Shown: piece after piece, positions 63,136 through 64,000 of the stretch
Layout: each line of letters starts with the position of its first letter
How positions within the stretch are numbered: position 1 is the first letter of the stretch
From: Pseudobdellovibrio exovorus JSS
Lineage (GTDB): Bacteria > Bdellovibrionota > Bdellovibrionia > Bdellovibrionales > Bdellovibrionaceae
DNA: 64,000 bases
Direction of reading: 5' to 3'
NCBI RefSeq assembly: GCF_000348725.1
Contig: NC_020813.1
Coordinates: 372,001 to 436,000 of the forward strand
Notes under the pieces: generated by a model
The model's input: the letters and a program-made list of their open reading frames with translations, nothing else
Database searches by the model: none
What the model was told of the DNA's origin: nothing
Translations under genes and position numbers: made by a program

Positions 63136-63543
63136 TTAGACCGTATAACGATACTCGATATCCGCTTGCACTTCGGGGTGAAGTGAGCGTTTTACAGGGC
63201 AATTGTTGCCAGAGGCCTCAAGTTTTTCGCGATAGTCTGTTGGGATAGAGGTTGGTAACTCAATGATCGTCTTTAAGCTAGCGATTTTGCGTGGAGCTGC
63301 TGACATCACCTTTTCCACACTCATGCGCGAACCGATTAAGCTCACGCCGTCTTTTTCGGCCATGATCGCCATAGTGGTTAAAACACAAGTCCCTAAAGCT
63401 GTCGCCACTAAATCCGTCGGAGAGAAGCTCTCTCCGCGGCCTTGATTATCTTTCGGTGCATCTGTATCTAAAAGAGTTTTAGATGGCTCATGTTCAACTT
63501 TACAGTGCTTTTCTCCCAAATACGTGGCTGTCATTCTGACCAT
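63136..63543 (-). CDS. OsmC-family peroxide reductase-like protein
   Basis: The product is 135 aa. The two redox Cys are in [12 protein letters not shown] and [12 protein letters not shown], as in OsmC/Ohr-type thiol peroxidases. It probably reduces organic or other peroxides. Its 5' end overlaps the 3' end of the lon gene by 44 bases in the same direction, in a different frame. It is convergent with oxyR. Confidence 0.93.
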   Translation of the reverse strand: MVRMTATYLGEKHCKVEHEPSKTLLDTDAPKDNQGRGESFSPTDLVATALGTCVLTTMAIMAEKDGVSLIGSRMSVEKVMSAAPRKIASLKTIIELPTSIPTDYREKLEASGNNCPVKRSLHPEVQADIEYRYTV

Positions 63544-64000
63544 AGATTAAATCCTCATTCCAGTTTGATAAGTCCAAGTTCAGGGCTTTGTTCAGAACCT
63601 CATTAATGTGTTCGACAAAGCTGAACTCTATTTGGGATCGTACATCTTCTGGAACATCTTTCAAATCTTTTTCATTACGTTTCGACATGATGATCTTATT
63701 CACGCCGGCACGATGGGCTGCAATGACCTTTTCTTTAATACCACCGACAGGTAAGACTTTACCCCTTAAACTAATTTCCCCTGTCATAGCCAGTCTTGGG
63801 TTAACAGGTATACGGGAAACTAATGAGGTCAAAGATGTCAGCAAAGTCACACCCGCCGATGGTCCATCTTTAGGAATAGCTCCTGCAGGTAAGTGGATAT
63901 GAATATCATACTTACTGAAATCAAATGTCGGAGCGATAAAGTTTAATCGCGCTTTGATAAGCGATTTTGCAATCTGTGCAGACTCTTTCATCACATCACC
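63500..64000 (-). CDS. lon: ATP-dependent protease Lon, C-terminal part
   Basis: Only the last 166 or so residues are in the window; the frame stays open to base 64000. It is the Lon protease domain: [14 protein letters not shown], then the catalytic Ser in [15 protein letters not shown] and the catalytic Lys in [14 protein letters not shown]. The C-terminus has about 23 residues beyond the usual end of the domain (from NKALNL), encoded in the overlap with the OsmC gene. Lon removes damaged and regulatory proteins. The ATPase domain lies outside the window. Confidence 0.96.
   Translation of the reverse strand, partial: GDVMKESAQIAKSLIKARLNFIAPTFDFSKYDIHIHLPAGAIPKDGPSAGVTLLTSLTSLVSRIPVNPRLAMTGEISLRGKVLPVGGIKEKVIAAHRAGVNKIIMSKRNEKDLKDVPEDVRSQIEFSFVEHINEVLNKALNLDLSNWNEDLIYGQNDSHVFGRKAL

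Overview
The window looks like chromosomal DNA of a predatory-type bacterium of the Bdellovibrionota, probably a moderately AT-rich relative of Bdellovibrio. This is an inference from gene content and style: many small secreted proteins and lipoproteins, a PrkA/YeaH/SpoVR operon, PhaR, paired diguanylate cyclases, and the order rpsU-yqeY-dnaG-rpoD. No rRNA genes, CRISPR arrays, insertion sequences or prophage were seen.

Layout. Bases 1-4835 hold the end of an alpha/beta hydrolase gene and four secreted or membrane proteins. Bases 4940-10003 are an envelope block: mreB, a one-pass membrane protein, a sensor histidine kinase and a coiled-coil membrane protein. Bases 9995-16420 hold a JAMM-only RadC relative, an LpoB-like lipoprotein with its TPR-like partner, phaR, and a TPR lipoprotein. 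Bases 16523-21276 are prkA-yeaH-spoVR, followed by yciH, a response regulator, a PRMT-like methyltransferase and tadA. Bases 24014-28436 are the macromolecular synthesis operon, followed by a giant hairpin, a terminator and a CAU tRNA.

Bases 28732-46668 are the accessory half. They hold a HigB/HigA-like toxin-antitoxin pair beside the tRNA, a SWIM-finger/J-domain fusion, a purine (guanine-type) riboswitch ahead of a DMT transporter, msrAB, and two secreted paralogues with atypical-kinase-like motifs, one with its Shine-Dalgarno sequence inside a hairpin. They also hold a tandemly duplicated subtilase plus diguanylate cyclase module, acetyltransferases, and a GcvH-like protein that has lost its lipoyl lysine. 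Bases 46969-52330 hold an AIG2-like protein, trmL, secA and two downstream genes. Bases 52750-58605 are a complete caa3-type cytochrome oxidase operon with Sco and heme O synthase. Bases 58910-64000 combine maleylacetoacetate isomerase, a fumarylacetoacetase-family enzyme, a 2OG-Fe(II) oxygenase, OxyR, an OsmC protein and the C-terminus of Lon.

The most original signals are non-coding. First, three long hairpins lie directly after stop codons (after rpoD, ctaB and maiA). Their outer stems differ in sequence but they share an asymmetric internal-loop pair: TCRGACA-like on one strand and GAACTCGTTTT on the other. Second, a purine riboswitch lies upstream of an EamA transporter. Third, a hairpin occludes the Shine-Dalgarno sequence of a secreted kinase-like protein. 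Functions below come from motif recognition by eye; no database search was run.
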